A stretch of 64,000 nucleotides of DNA from Phallus indusiatus. Taxonomy: Eukaryota; Basidiomycota; Agaricomycetes; Phallales; Phallaceae. The notes beneath the pieces were generated by a model. The model was not told the origin of the DNA and searched no databases. It saw nothing but the letters and a program-made list of their open reading frames with translations. Every line of letters starts with the position of its first letter. The first letter of the stretch is position 1. Location of the stretch: positions 493,391 to 557,390 of the forward strand of contig JAQFWX010000014.1 of the NCBI GenBank assembly GCA_027605045.1, read 5' to 3'. The position numbers and the translations under genes are program-made. Shown one piece after another: positions 34,001 to 45,377 of the stretch.

Positions 34001-34369
34001 ATAATTGTCGGAGTTAGTTGTTAGGGTTGGCCCCTTGTTGTAATTTTAGCGAGAGTCACCGACAAATCCCGGGAGTTTCAGTGATTACCATCGGCCACGA
34101 CGACATGGACGGCGATGGCTATTCCTATACGACTTGTTCTGGAACGTAGTGATACTCAGGAAACGAGACGAGTAATATTGATTTTCGTTTTTAAAGTGCT
34201 GTGTGTGGGGTTTGCGCCGGGTCTGGTGAGTGACAGTATTCAGTCACAATGTGTAACGCGTAACGTTTTCAAGAAGGCCTACGACCAGCCTACGATCAAC
34301 CCACTCAACAGACGACAGACTTGGAAATGTTGTGTGGCTACGGGTAGTTACGCACGCTAATCCATGTGA

Positions 34370-35520
34370 ATGCTCATATTATGGTCAATTTCACGTCAAT
34401 AGATTGACTTTGACCTTTGCAGATGACGATTCATGACGCAGATTCCAAGTTCTGTTCAGGCTGTACGTCCTGGGCTCCAGCCGTCCGTGCTGTAGAAAAC
34501 TAATTACGTTTCACGTCTTTTACCACGTCAAAAACCGGTGATACCATCCTTGTATCGAGAAATCGAGCGAGGTCGGAATAGAAACAGTTCCACGCCCGTG
34601 AACAGCGCCGGCAACGCAACCATGATGCAATCGAATAGTTCTGTTCATTGAGATACAGAATACTCTCCGCATTTCAACTTCTATAGAGAGAAGTGTTTTG
34701 CGCTGTTGTCGCACGCGTCGTTTGGACGCAGGTACACCTCATTTGTGAGACAAGACCATAACAGTTTTTATTTATTCCTGCTCTAATCTATTGTAGTATT
34801 TTATCTGCATGATAAAGTGAACACATTTAAGAATGTAAATTTCGCTGTTATTTCTCAGACTTACAAATCACTCGGTCCGCCCGTTCTTTCATCCAATTTC
34901 GTGCAGTCCATCTTCATGCCTCTTCATCCAACGGAGCAGTCACAACAAATCCATCATATTCACGCCGCCTCGCCTTACTGCTTTGCGACAGATAACAACA
35001 ACAAAACTCGCATTGTCTCAGATAACAGATCATTGGTACATTCGGAGTCGAATTCCCCCGCAAATGACGGAGGAACGTTCGTCACGAAGTATACCGGTTC
35101 TTATATTGGTCCTTCAAGGGGAAGTTCTCGATTAACTGAGATTACCTCTTGCACGGCGCTCAACCATACCCTCCGTACATAATAAGCAACACCACATTTC
35201 TAAATACTACCAAGATCGGCGTACCCGGGACCTCGTCAACTATACCAACTCTGGATGCGTTTATGACTAGTTTTTCGGTTCCAAGAGCTCATTCTCAATT
35301 TCACACTTTTCCGGGACTTGCAAGTGCGTTTTCAAATTCATTTCTTTTTACAATCCAGGCAACCCATTTGGTTCAACGAAACATGTCGTGTCATATGCTA
35401 CAATGACTTTGTAATTGGACCTCTATCCGGACACGATCATGTAAATCAGCTCCGTCAAGATTCTTTTGAGCTGACGAAACTCCTGCTACTACTATCGTTT
35501 TAGTTCTCTCGGTACTAGTT
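34370..35520 (+). pseudogene. Secreted/GPI-like protein gene, cassette 3 (degenerate)
   Basis: After the CTTTGACCTTTGCAG acceptor (34407-34421) the exon encodes MTIHDADSKFCSGCTSWAPA then a TAA. The next exon encodes VNSAGNATMMQSNS in a shifted frame. A long exon (34817-35182) encodes KVNTFKNVNF to FVTKYTGSYIG and is open. The exon near 35365-35440 corresponds to NETC--YNDFVIGP but carries stops. The Ser/Gly-rich tail is missing. It resembles the Agaricomycete VDD-x-DP beta-sandwich proteins; the function is unknown. Confidence 0.42.
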
Positions 35521-35900
35521 TTAGCTTTCATTCTGCCAGTGGTTCTTCCATTTTGGTTCATCTGGATAGAATTAAGCGTCTTCTCAATGTTATATACATA
35601 GTTCGCTTGCGTGAAAGTACCCGCAAAAACTGGCATGCGGTCATTTTTTTAGTCTTTAAATTTCACCCTTTGATTTTCCCAATTATTACATAAAGACATT
35701 TCTGAGTTTATAGGGAGTGTGAGGTGAAAATCTTGAGTTATACGAGTTCGAACCGAAATATATATAATGTATGAGTCGTAGTTATAACAAATCATCACAG
35801 GAAAATAAATGGTACAAGATTTGAAATTCATCTGTTATAGATGTGTTAGAGCATAGAATCTGTATACTATGACGAATCATGTATCCAAAGCTAAAGCGTA

Positions 35901-37631
35901 CTAAGCTGACGCTTCGCCGCCGGATCTGACTTCAACATCCGGAGACTCCGTCGAAAGATCGTCGTTATCTTCAGCCCTCATATTCACAGATGTTTCGTGA
36001 TCTCCCATTTCCACGAGGATAGATTGGTGTATATAATCTGTTATGCTTCGGATTTGAATGGTAGGTAATTTTATATCGGCGGCTTGAATTGCTGCGGAAT
36101 TTTGTTGATGAAGATCCAAGGTGAAATCGGCGATTAGAATAGCCGAAAGACTTGGAATTGGAAATAGGTGATGGGGTTGATATACGGGCAAAAATGACTA
36201 TACCTATGTTGAATACTATCTATGATAATTATCGCATACTGATTCAGGACACATAATTATTGACGTGATAATTGATATTTCATTCCGATTCAAAAGTGTG
36301 CTTACATTATGAATATCATTAAGCTGCATTCAAAAGTCAGTTTCTGACAGAATACAATCAGAGTCTGAATGACTTGTACTTCGTCAATAGTTATGAAAGT
36401 GGTGGCAGAAATGAGCACGAAACTTAAAAGAAGAGAATTCAGTCATAAGATTGATTCTTCTTTGATAACATTCACCTAAACCTCGAGATGGCTAATTAAA
36501 TATAAGTAACCGTCGTCGCCATGTGATTCCAACATACTTTGTCTGAGTATTACTGAAACAAGGTCATTGCGAGTTTGAATGCCCGTTTCACGCTTTAACT
36601 TCCACGTGCCCCAGACCTTCCATAAGCAAATGCCAAAGACAACGAGATCAGTTAAAATACTACAGATATTTTCCATCAAAAACAATGGAAGTACTTCGAT
36701 GAAATCATATTGGTGTGTTAGTGACCAGTGATGTTTATTCAGACTTACCAGTAGAGCTAAAAACAGACTGAGAGCTAAGTCAAGATTGAGAACAAGATTT
36801 CAAATGACGTATAAATCCACTCCATACCTTTGGCAGGGTTCCACTATTATCGATACTAAAAAGAAACGTGAAAATTCGTTTGTGTATTTTCACCAAAGAG
36901 ACCCCTACCGTAAATGTTCAAAATAAACCCTCCCATAAAAAATAGAGCCAGAATTACTGTCATGACCTTGTTCCCTTCACATAATGAGTATGCTCGAGCG
37001 ACTAGTAAGCCTGAACAAATATTTTTAGGGACATTCATAGGCTATATGCTCTTCTAACCTTGAACACCAATGTATCCCAGCATACTTACAACAGTTTGTG
37101 TATAATACCAAATAATACACCAACTTTGTGCTTTCTAAATTCATAACCCGTGCAATAATTATCATGTCTTACCGTACTGACTGAAGGGAAAAGTTGCAAA
37201 TACTGCTTGTGGGCACTGTGACTTCATGACTCATAATACTTACCGTGAATGTCAAAAAGCCTGACCCAAGAACAAGTGCTTGATCCAAAACACTTGCATA
37301 TCTTGTAAAGGCATAAAGCAAATTTGGAATGCTGAAAGGTTTTGGCGATAACCACATATATACCATTTCTTGTGGTATAGCCAATGTCGTAGTATAAATA
37401 AGAAGGCCTAGGATTGTATCTTAAATCCGACTGTTCATTGGCATGTTGGAAACGAGACAACGTACCTAGAAGGGCACACTCTATAAACGCCGTGAGATAA
37501 CTAACACCTTATAATTAATTCACTTAATATCAAATATTCAAAATAGAACTCTACTCAAGATACAGTGTTTGAATCAGTTCGGAGACGTCCACGCTACTGA
37601 TAAAGGTAGAATTGTCGATATTATTATTCAT
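35901..37631 (-). CDS. DUF6533-like membrane protein, cassette 4
   Basis: It starts at ATG 37629-37631. Exon 1 encodes MNNNIDNSTFISSVDVSELI. Exon 2 (SYLTAFIECALL) joins exon 3 through a 46-nt intron (GTACGT...TTTAAG) in phase 1, giving DTILGLLIYTTTLAIPQEMV and YMWLSPKPFSIPNLLYAFTR; the TAA seen when reading straight through lies in this intron. Later exons encode AQSWCIIWYYTQTVVSMLGY, GLLVARAYSLCEGNKVMTVI, and TDLVVFGICLWKVWGTWKLK. The last exon ends at 35901 with EVRSGGEASA. The layout fits a seven-helix-like membrane protein of unknown function. With cassette 3 it is the most intact copy. Confidence 0.6.
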
Positions 37632-37899
37632 TTTCTTCAAGTAGGAAGTGCAATGGTGTGAGGGTGAATTGATATGTAGCTTTCGGGGTTGAGTTGTAAA
37701 CCAAGCATAAGAGGAACGAACACGCGCTTTTAATGGTCACTCCGAGTCCCAACCGAGCTAAGGCAAAAGCGGTTGTCCACATTGTTCTTGTCAACCGTAA
37801 CTGCATGATTTTGAAATACTGTTCTCTAAAATATCTTCATCAACAACCCATCTGTCTTTTCAACTTTCTATCCTCAGCTCGATTAAGGTCATTCTACAC

Positions 37900-39130
37900 A
37901 TTTTGCCACCCACCTTATTTGTGAATGTGCTTTGAGCAATGACAAAGACGGAGTCCCAACGGTTCTGGAAGAATAAATTGCCGGATTTGACAAGTAATCA
38001 TTGGACGGGTAAGTTTGACTGGCTAGGAATTTAGTAACCCATTGACGCATTTAGCCTATCTTGGGCAATTTTGTTTGACCTTTCCAGCCATTCTCAGACT
38101 GAGTTAGAAAATTTGAGAACGGCTGGAAAAGCTGGACAACGTTGCCCAGATTACTAATTAGTTTAGGACCCACAGTATGCTTCGGGGGGACTGAGACCTT
38201 CACGATTGATGGACGATGACGATGATCAGCCATGACGATGATTGGTGATGATAACTGTTGTTGGCGGCATGAATGCCCATTATTTATCAGCCCAGAAGGT
38301 CAATTAATATCTGGACAGGACTCACAAGACCTCAAGCCTCAGCTCTGTTTCGGCCCAACAACGATGGAAAATGAGTCCAGGGAACGCCTCGATAAGTCAA
38401 TTTTTTATGTTGTTGATCTCTTATGCCTTATGTAGGTATCAGCATAGCAAGATCAAATTTTCCAATATATTCTCATCATCGTTGTTTCAAGCAGGACATT
38501 GTTTTTCGTCGTCAAGAAGTATTGTATTCATTTGGAACAAAGTACAATCAATGGTCTTTGAACAGCCAGAACTCAATTTGCGGATTTCTCCTTTTACATA
38601 CCTACACGACTTGGAGTCGTCACACAAGTGTTGTCGTTTTTTGACACAGCGGGGGAATCTTATCACCTGTTTTATGAATACGAATAAGTAACAACACTCT
38701 GTTTAAAGAGGCAAACCACCGAAATAGTAACCTTCCTCAAATAATAAATTATTCGCGAAGGGAAATCCACTTTTCATACCCGTCCGCTATTAAAATATTG
38801 TGAATCTTGACAACCTGAATGATTGTCGATGGTCGGTGGCTCTATATTTGCACTAACTCTGATGATGCGCTAGTGGGAACTTCATGTACTCTTAATAAGC
38901 ACAACCCTCCGCTAATACACCACTCCCTAAGTTGCTTAATTGGACTTAAAAGTACATCAGGGATATAATCGCCACACTGTGCTTGTCCTTTATGACGATG
39001 CCCGTTCTCGCGTTCAGCATTGGCTCGGAGAGTGCATCCCTTAAAGTTTTACATTTTGTCGCAATTACATCTACCCAGATTGGTAATTAAAGAGCTCGAT
39101 CCTTCCGTAACGCCACTGTGCAGGCAGAGG
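37900..39130 (-). pseudogene. Unrecognised gene X, cassette 4 (degenerate)
   Basis: A minus-strand exon at about 38960-39110 encodes LLPIWVDVIATKCKTLRDAL then SEPMLNARTGIVIKDKHS. The ADADMKNGS exon near 38740-38790 is corrupted. The SKNDNTC exon (about 38600-38680) is followed by several stops. Expression as one protein is unlikely. The block also contains a palindromic insertion at 38063-38147. Confidence 0.42.
38063..38147. repeat. Palindromic mini-element
   Basis: It is 85 bp long. The two ends pair imperfectly: GGGCAATTTTGTTTG at the left against the complement of CAACGTTGCCC at the right, with TTTCCAGCC/GGCTGGAAA as the inner stem. It is absent at this place in the other cassettes, which suggests a small MITE-like insertion. 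No clear TSD was seen. Confidence 0.5.
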
Positions 39131-39289
39131 CTACCACGCTTACGATCGACTTGCCCTAAGTATCCTTTCAGTGGCTGCTTTTGTTCTAATTTGAACATCA
39201 CTTCAATACTGATGAGCATACCTGAAAAAAAAGAATGACCTGCACTGAAAACACAATCCGCTTATCAAGCGGCACATGGATATGAATGC

Positions 39290-39500
39290 GGGAAAATGAC
39301 GGGTGGATCCTCAGTGAGCTTAGATAAGTCTTGCAACGTTGCGTGAACTTTGGCATCAACGACACGAGATGACCAGAATGTGTGTGTGTGAAGTGGGGTG
39401 AGTCTACGAAGCTTAAGTCCCATTTAGACAGACGAAATTACGGTAGACGCAAAATAATCTGATTTGGCGGCTTCCTCAGTACGTTAGACTTCAAGATAAG
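39290..39500 (-). pseudogene. Hsp20 C-terminal fragment, cassette 4
   Basis: The region matches the C-terminal coding part of the other Hsp20 copies (CTTGCAACGTTGCGTGAACTT, then the ACTTCAAGATAAG block at 39490). It has lost the PKLTEDQGS and N-terminal parts, which lie where the GC-rich insertion begins. Confidence 0.4.
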
Positions 39501-39630
39501 ATGACAGCGTGAGATAGTGAATATACCTTCATGAGAGGTCGCTGTACCCCGCTTCTAACAACGGAGGAAGCCCGTTCAGTTATATTGGCCTGGCGTTCTG
39601 ATTATTGTGATGTCCTGGGAGTTTCAGTGG

Positions 39631-39945
39631 TCCTACCTCGTCTCGCTCCTCGTGACGGTGTCCGTGGTAGGTTGGGGAAGGGCTGTGCTCAGAAACGCGG
39701 GACAAGGCCGCCGGGTGGGCGGGCTTGCTCGGCGAATTCGTACGCCGTCTCTGGGAGTGACACGAGATTGTTCTGTGTAGTGCTCTAGCAAGCGTAAGGG
39801 GGGTGGAGGACGCAAACGAACGATGGAAACGATTGGTGGTGACGACGCTTGGATGTCACCCAGCCTGAGTGCGATGGCGGAGAGAGCAATTTGCGATGTG
39901 CTCTGGCGCCCGCGAGCTCAGCAGGACGTTGATGCCATTCCGGCA
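39631..39945. other. GC-rich insertion in cassette 4
   Basis: Cassettes 3 and 5 read GTTTCAGTGATTACC without a break. Here about 315 bp of markedly GC-rich sequence, including GCCGCCGGGTGGGCGGGC, separate the two halves. The flanks are AT-rich. No protein family or terminal repeat was recognised. It may be a captured fragment of another locus. Confidence 0.5.
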
Positions 39946-40239
39946 CCTTCTCTTACCATCGACCGCGATCGGCAATAGCTATTATTATACGGCTCGTTCT
40001 AGAACATATTGACACTCAGGAAATGAGACGAGTAGTATTGATTTCCGTTTTCGAAGTGTTGTGCAGTGTCGGGTTTGCGCGGTGGTGGCTCTAGTGAGTG
40101 ACAGTCACAATGCGTGACGCATTGAACTTGCGTTTGCCCACGACCTTACCCAACCTCAACAGACGACAGACCTGAAAAAATTGCGTGGCTACGCATGCTA
40201 ATCCATGTGAATACTCATACTACGATCAAACTTTACGTC

Positions 40240-41492
40240 AGTAGATTTACTTTGACCTTTGCAGACGACGATTTACGACAGATCCCGTATTTTCTGGGCA
40301 TACCACGACTACTGTATGTACGTCCTCGGCTTCAGTCATCCGTACTGCAGTAAACTGATTACATTCCATGCCTACCTACTTAGCTGATAATCTAACCAAA
40401 TGCGGTACAATTTTCATATCGAGCGATGTCAAAACAGCAGACAGTCTTACACTCGTCAACAGCGCCGATAACGCAATTATAATGAAGCCGAATTTCCGTT
40501 CAATGATGAACGGAATACTGTCCGCATTTTGACGTCTAAGAGAAGTGTGTTGGACTGCTGTTGCATGCGCCGTCTGGATGAAGGTACGTCTCATTCGTGA
40601 GATAAGACTAAGAGTTTCTAACTCCGATCTATTGTAGTGCTTGACCCGCATGGTGGAGTCAGGCGGACGGTTCACCTTGCCCAATAGTAAAAGAAGTGGA
40701 TACATTCGAGGACGTCAATCTCGCCGTTGCTGCTCCGTGAGCTCGGTCCTTTCGTTCGTTCATCAGGCTTCGTGCAACCCATCTTCATGCCACTTGCAAT
40801 TTGGTTCCTCATTGTAAACTTCTCTCTCGTTTTGTCATCGTGTCTTTTCATTGGGATTTCATCTTTCACAGCGCTCAAGTATCCCCCTGTCTGTGATTAA
40901 CGATGAGAGCACGACAATTTTAGATACCACCACAATTGGCGAACCACTCTTCTAACCAAATATGCTCACTCTGGATACAATATTGGCGGGTTCTTCGCCC
41001 CTCAACAGCTTATTCTTGATATCACGCCAGCGGGGACTTGTAAGCTTTCGATCAGAATACTATGGCCTCAAAGTTTGATTCATTTTACAGTGCAGGCGAC
41101 CCCATGGTGTTTAATGAAACGTGCCACTTCCAAGGCGCATGCTACAATGACTTTGTCATTGGACCTCCGTCCAGATACGATAACGTATATTTCGAAACCA
41201 GCTCTATCTGGATTTTCCAGAGTAACGACGCTGCTACTACTGATACTTCTACTACTTCTGGTGCTATTTCTTCTGATCCTAATTTTGGTTCTGAAACGGG
41301 ATCAGCTGGAACTGGGACGGGTCACAGTTCCTCCAGGTCTGGTTCTCCCGGATCAAATCCTGCGTCTTCTTTTGGAATGAGTGTTACGCTTGCTTCATTA
41401 CTAGGGGGCTGCGTAGGTTGTATCGACTTTACTCTAAGTTTCCATGTGCTATATATGCATCCACGCGTTACGTACGGAAGTACTCGTATGTA
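40240..41492 (+). pseudogene. Secreted/GPI-like protein gene, cassette 4
   Basis: The CTTTGACCTTTGCAG acceptor at about 40250-40265 precedes the first conserved exon. The last exon (open 41062-41492) encodes GDPMVFNETCHFQGACYNDF then VIGPPSRYDNVYFETSSI. A Ser/Thr/Gly-rich stalk follows, then a hydrophobic tail (FGMSVTLASLLGGCVGCIDF) that resembles a GPI-attachment signal. This is the best-preserved C-terminus of the four copies. The early exons contain stops and frame changes, so the locus as a whole is likely decayed. The family is uncharacterised. Confidence 0.47.
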
Positions 41493-41705
41493 ACTTGTAA
41501 TCGGACATTTACCAGACTCTTGTTTCACTCTTTTATTCTTATATTGATCTTTAACTCTCTCTGATATAGTAATATATAAGGACATTCTTCAATATATAGC
41601 GAACGTGTGAGGTGAAAGGATTTGTTGCCAACGTCAGGGCCGAATGCTTATCATCTTTCATGTATATTTGAGGCCTAGAATCTGTATATTCAAGGTTCAT
41701 GGATA

Positions 41706-43199
41706 CTAAGCTGCAGCTGACGAGGCTTCGCCGCCGGATCCGATTCCAATGTCCGGAGACTCCATCGAGAGATCGTCGTGTTCTTCAGCCCTTGGGATAG
41801 GCACTGATATTTCATGATCTCCCATCTCCACAAGGATAGACCGGTGGATATAATTCGCCACACTTCGAATTTGAATAGGAGGCAATGATATGTTGGTGGC
41901 TTGGATTACTGGAGAATTTTTTTGACGAAGATCCAGCGTGAAATCGGAGAGTAAAATAGCCGAGAAACTTAGAAATGGAATAAGCTGTAAGATTGATATA
42001 TAAAGTGAAATGGTTATACCTGTGTTGAATACCACCTATGATACCGATCCCATACTGCAGGGGACGATTATTGACTTGATAGTTGATATTTAATTTCGAG
42101 AGAGAGTGCTTACATTATTATAAAACTGCAATTAAAAGTCAGCTTCTAACACATACAGTCAGATTCGGGATTGTTTGTACCTGAATAATAATCAAGAGAG
42201 CAGTGGTAGAAATAATCACGAAGCTTCAAGTTAGACGAAAAATAAATTTAGTCAAGTCCTAAAAATTATTTCTTTGTCTAGACTCAAGAAGTCCTTGACA
42301 CAGCTAATTCAATATAACGTGAACAGAACTCCGTTGACTATGTGATTGGAACATACTTTGTCTGAGCAACACTGAAACAAGGTCACTGTGACCTTGAATA
42401 CCGGCTTGGCGCTTTAACTTCCATGTTCCCCAGACCTTCCAAAGGCAAATACCAAAGACAAAAAGATCAGCTAGAGCAACGCAGATATTTTCCATCAAGT
42501 TCATTATAATTTCTTAGGTGAAATCGCGTTGCATTTGGACCTATTAATAATCAAATGTTGGTTCATACTCACCTATAACGCTACGCCGTTGAACAGCCCT
42601 AAGAAATAATTGAGAACAAGATTTGGCATGACCTATAAATGCATTTCTTACCTCTGAATACATCCTCTCGCTGTTATTAATTCTAAAAGTAAGGGTGAGA
42701 ATCCTAAATACGTTCTCCCTCAAAGACTCTGAGGTATTTACCATAAAGGTTCGAAGTAAGCCCTCCCGCAAAAAAGAGAGCCAAAATTACATTCATGACC
42801 TTGCTTCCTCCACACAATGCGTATGCTCGAGTGATCAACAAGCCTAAACGAAATCATCAAGGAAGTTCATGAGCATATGCTACACCAACCTTGAACACCA
42901 ACGTAGCCCAAGACTTCCACGACATCGTATGCATAGGCCACGTTATTACACAACACTTGTGCCTTTTACGTTCATAATTTCTACAATAATTATGATATCT
43001 TACCTTCCAAGCTTAAAGGACAAAGTAAATACAACCTTGCACAATTGAAGGCGATGCTTACCGGCAAAAATTCTTCCCAGAAATCAAGTGCTTGACTGAG
43101 AACGTTTGCATATCTTGTGAGAGAATAAAGCAAGTTTGGAATACTGAAAGGCCTTGGCGATAGCACTATATACACCATTTCCTGTGGTATAGCCAACCT
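41706..43199 (-). pseudogene. DUF6533-like membrane protein, cassette 5 (5'-truncated)
   Basis: The last exon (ending at 41706 with GSGGEASSAAA), the ADLFVFGICLWKVWGTWKLK exon (42304-42504) and the AIPQEMVYIVLSPRPFSIPN exon (43040-43196) are present. Sequence breaks off at 43199, before exons 1 and 2. The otherwise invariant YMW of the hallmark exon has become YIV. The gene lacks a start and is a truncated copy. Confidence 0.62.
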
Positions 43200-43224
43200 A
43201 TATACTGAGCCAACAGCGTCGTGT

Positions 43225-43850
43225 ACGTACTACGAAGGACTTGTAGCATAGCAAGATCATCAACTTTTTCAGCGCATTCTCATCATCGTTACTTCAAGCA
43301 AGATATGATCCTTATGCTTCGTCGTCAACAGGTACTATATCGATCTGAAACAAAAACAAATCCAACGTTAAAGGTTTGCCAAAAATTCATTGCACGGATT
43401 TCACCTTTACCTCCACGACTAGGAGTCGTCACACGAGTTGTCATTGCATTCCAACGTCTCATCACCTGTTCTTAACGAATAAGAGCTGACGCTTTGCATA
43501 GAGGGTAGATTAAAAACGAAATACTAACCTCCCTTGGGCAACAAGTCTGCAAAGAGAGATCCATTTTTCATGTCCGCATCCGCTTCCCGTTATTAAAATA
43601 TTGTGAAAGTATTATCAGATATGGGAGGCGGTATCGGGGGATAGATGACTGGTCTGTGGATTGCGATTTGCGAATATGTACTATAATTGACGTGCTATCG
43701 TCAGGCTTCTACCAATACAGCCTCTTGCTTGCAAAAAATGTATCAGGAATAATCATCACGCTGGTTCAATTGCTGAAACCTTACATTCCATCCCAATTAC
43801 ATCTACTTAGATTGGTGAGAGCTCGTTCCCTTCTTTAACACGAAAGCGCA
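43225..43850 (-). pseudogene. Unrecognised gene X, cassette 5 (degenerate)
   Basis: The exon EADADMKNGSLFADLLPKGG is readable on the minus strand at about 43535-43600 and ends at a GTTAGT donor. The MECKALKD exon near 43780-43830 is cut short. The GKGEIRAMNF exon lies at about 43370-43440. The block joins directly to the truncated DUF6533 copy. Confidence 0.42.
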
Positions 43851-43964
43851 GGTAGGCCACCATGCTCACGATCAGCTTGCCTTCAGTATCTGTTTTATAA
43901 GACGGCCGCTTAAATGTTGATTCAAACATTGCTTAAATACGAATAAGCATGGTAATAAGAAATC

Positions 43965-44720
43965 CTAACTACGAAAAACAGCGTACCCAAAAAAGCAAAA
44001 GTGAAGAAATTCAATATGGAGAAAACAGTCCGCCCATCGGTACGTGAATTCAAATGCGAGAAACGATGGGCCGAGAGACAAGAAGTGAATTGAAGAATAT
44101 CCAGATTGAAGTACCGAAAAATGATGCCGTTGTTGACTACGCCAGGGATCTCCTGAATCTATAGTCTGAAGGAACCCTGGTCCTCGGTAGGCTTTAAAAC
44201 ACGCAAGATTAAAATACCGTCTTGCAAAGTCGCGTTGGTCTTGAGGGTTGAAACGTTGATGATGCGAGGAAGTCGGGCTGTACGTGTAGAAGTGTGGTGG
44301 ACTGACGGAGTCACGGTCGGACAAGACTATAGTAGCACAGAAGTATCTGATTTTATATCAAATATGATAGGGTAGCAGCATGTGAGAATAAACACACCTT
44401 CATTAAAGGCCGTCGCATCTCCATTCTCACAAATAGCGACGGCCGCCCCCGTTGGATAGCATAGACAATGACCCTCCTGTTCCCATTTTCATATTTGCAG
44501 TGCGCCCTAGCCAGAACCTTCCCTTTAAGTGAACGACGTCAGTCATCCCTAGCTCTGGCTTCAAAGTTATAAGGTTGGGTGGCGGAATTGGACGAAGTCG
44601 TCGAATGGGTGCAAGTGACGGTGGATGGCTGGGAACGAGTGCTAGGGTGACCGAGTTGAACGGGTTATGTATTAGAAGAGTGGGACTGAGTTCGGAATGT
44701 GTAGGAGAGAGACCTCGTTG
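43965..44720 (-). pseudogene. Hsp20 family, cassette 5 (first copy)
   Basis: The C-terminal alpha-crystallin segment is readable as frames around RFNPQDQ and the DQGSF-like end near 44150-44260. The N-terminal part at about 44560-44720 matches the other copies in nucleotide sequence (GGTTGGGTGGCGGAATTGGACGAAG). Indels break the ORF. Confidence 0.45.
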
Positions 44721-44879
44721 GGATACAGGTATGCCATGGTGGCAATTGCTTGTTGAGTTGCTCGCTGTAATTTGGGCGAAATTGAGGGCTTACACGTGTA
44801 CACACTCGCTCATCGACAATGGTTGTCTGTAGAGCGCTGAAGAAACGTTCCGGAAGTTTCAGTGATTACCACCGTTCGC

Positions 44880-45301
44880 GACGGACATGGATGGAAGTGA
44901 CAGTGCAAAGGTAGGGGAGATTATGCGTCAATGATGACTCAGGCCGAGTTGAACGGGCTATGTCGTTGAAGAGCATGATTAAGGGGCTGGGCTCGTTGGA
45001 GGATCAGGCGAAGAGGACATCGTTGCGAGGCATGTGTGCTCAGCTAAAGCGATAATTGTCGGAGTTTGCTGTTACGGTTGCTTCAAATTGCTGTAATTTT
45101 GGCGAGAGTCACCGACAAATCCCGGGAGTTTCAGTGATTACCGTCGACCACAACCACGACGACATGGAGGGCGATGGCTATCACTATACGACTCGTTCTG
45201 GAACGTAATGACACTCAGGAAACGAGACGAGTAATATTGATTTTCGTTTTTGAAGTGATGTGCGTGGTATGTAGCTCTGGTGAGTGACAGTATTCAGTCA
45301 C
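44880..45301 (-). pseudogene. Hsp20 N-terminal fragment plus flank, cassette 5 (second copy)
   Basis: The stretch repeats the Hsp20 5' region and upstream flank of cassette 3 (compare 33890-34250): GTTGAACGGGCTATGTCGTT, then GTTTCAGTGATTACC and GACACTCAGGAAACGAGACG. Homology to the array ends after TTCAGTCAC at 45301, the right breakpoint of the array. Confidence 0.5.
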
Positions 45302-45377
45302 TAGACGCGCCTCGGGTCGGAGTCGCAGGACCCCTTGCATCCGTTAGGAGCGTGATCACAGCTCAGTCAACACCACT

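Larger units (their letters stand above)
14876..45301. repeat. Tandem array of five gene cassettes
   Basis: Five diverged copies of one cassette start near 14876, 22860, 30225, 35795 and 41640. Each shows the order DUF6533-like gene (minus), gene X (minus), Hsp20 (minus), secreted-protein gene (plus). Landmarks that recur once per cassette include AATCTGTATACTCTGA next to the DUF6533 stop, GTTCAT plus TTCAAGTCG at its start, and CTTTGACCTTTGCAG ahead of the plus-strand gene. Cassette 5 lacks the DUF6533 first exons and the secreted gene. Homology stops abruptly after TTCAGTCAC at 45301. Divergence between copies is large, so the duplications are old compared with the LTR insertions. Confidence 0.75.

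Noticed and set aside
37425..37436. In-frame TAA upstream of the hallmark exon of the cassette 4 DUF6533 gene
   Set aside because: It falls inside a 46-nt intron (GTACGT...TTTAAG); joining the exons gives ALL-DTILGLL without a stop.
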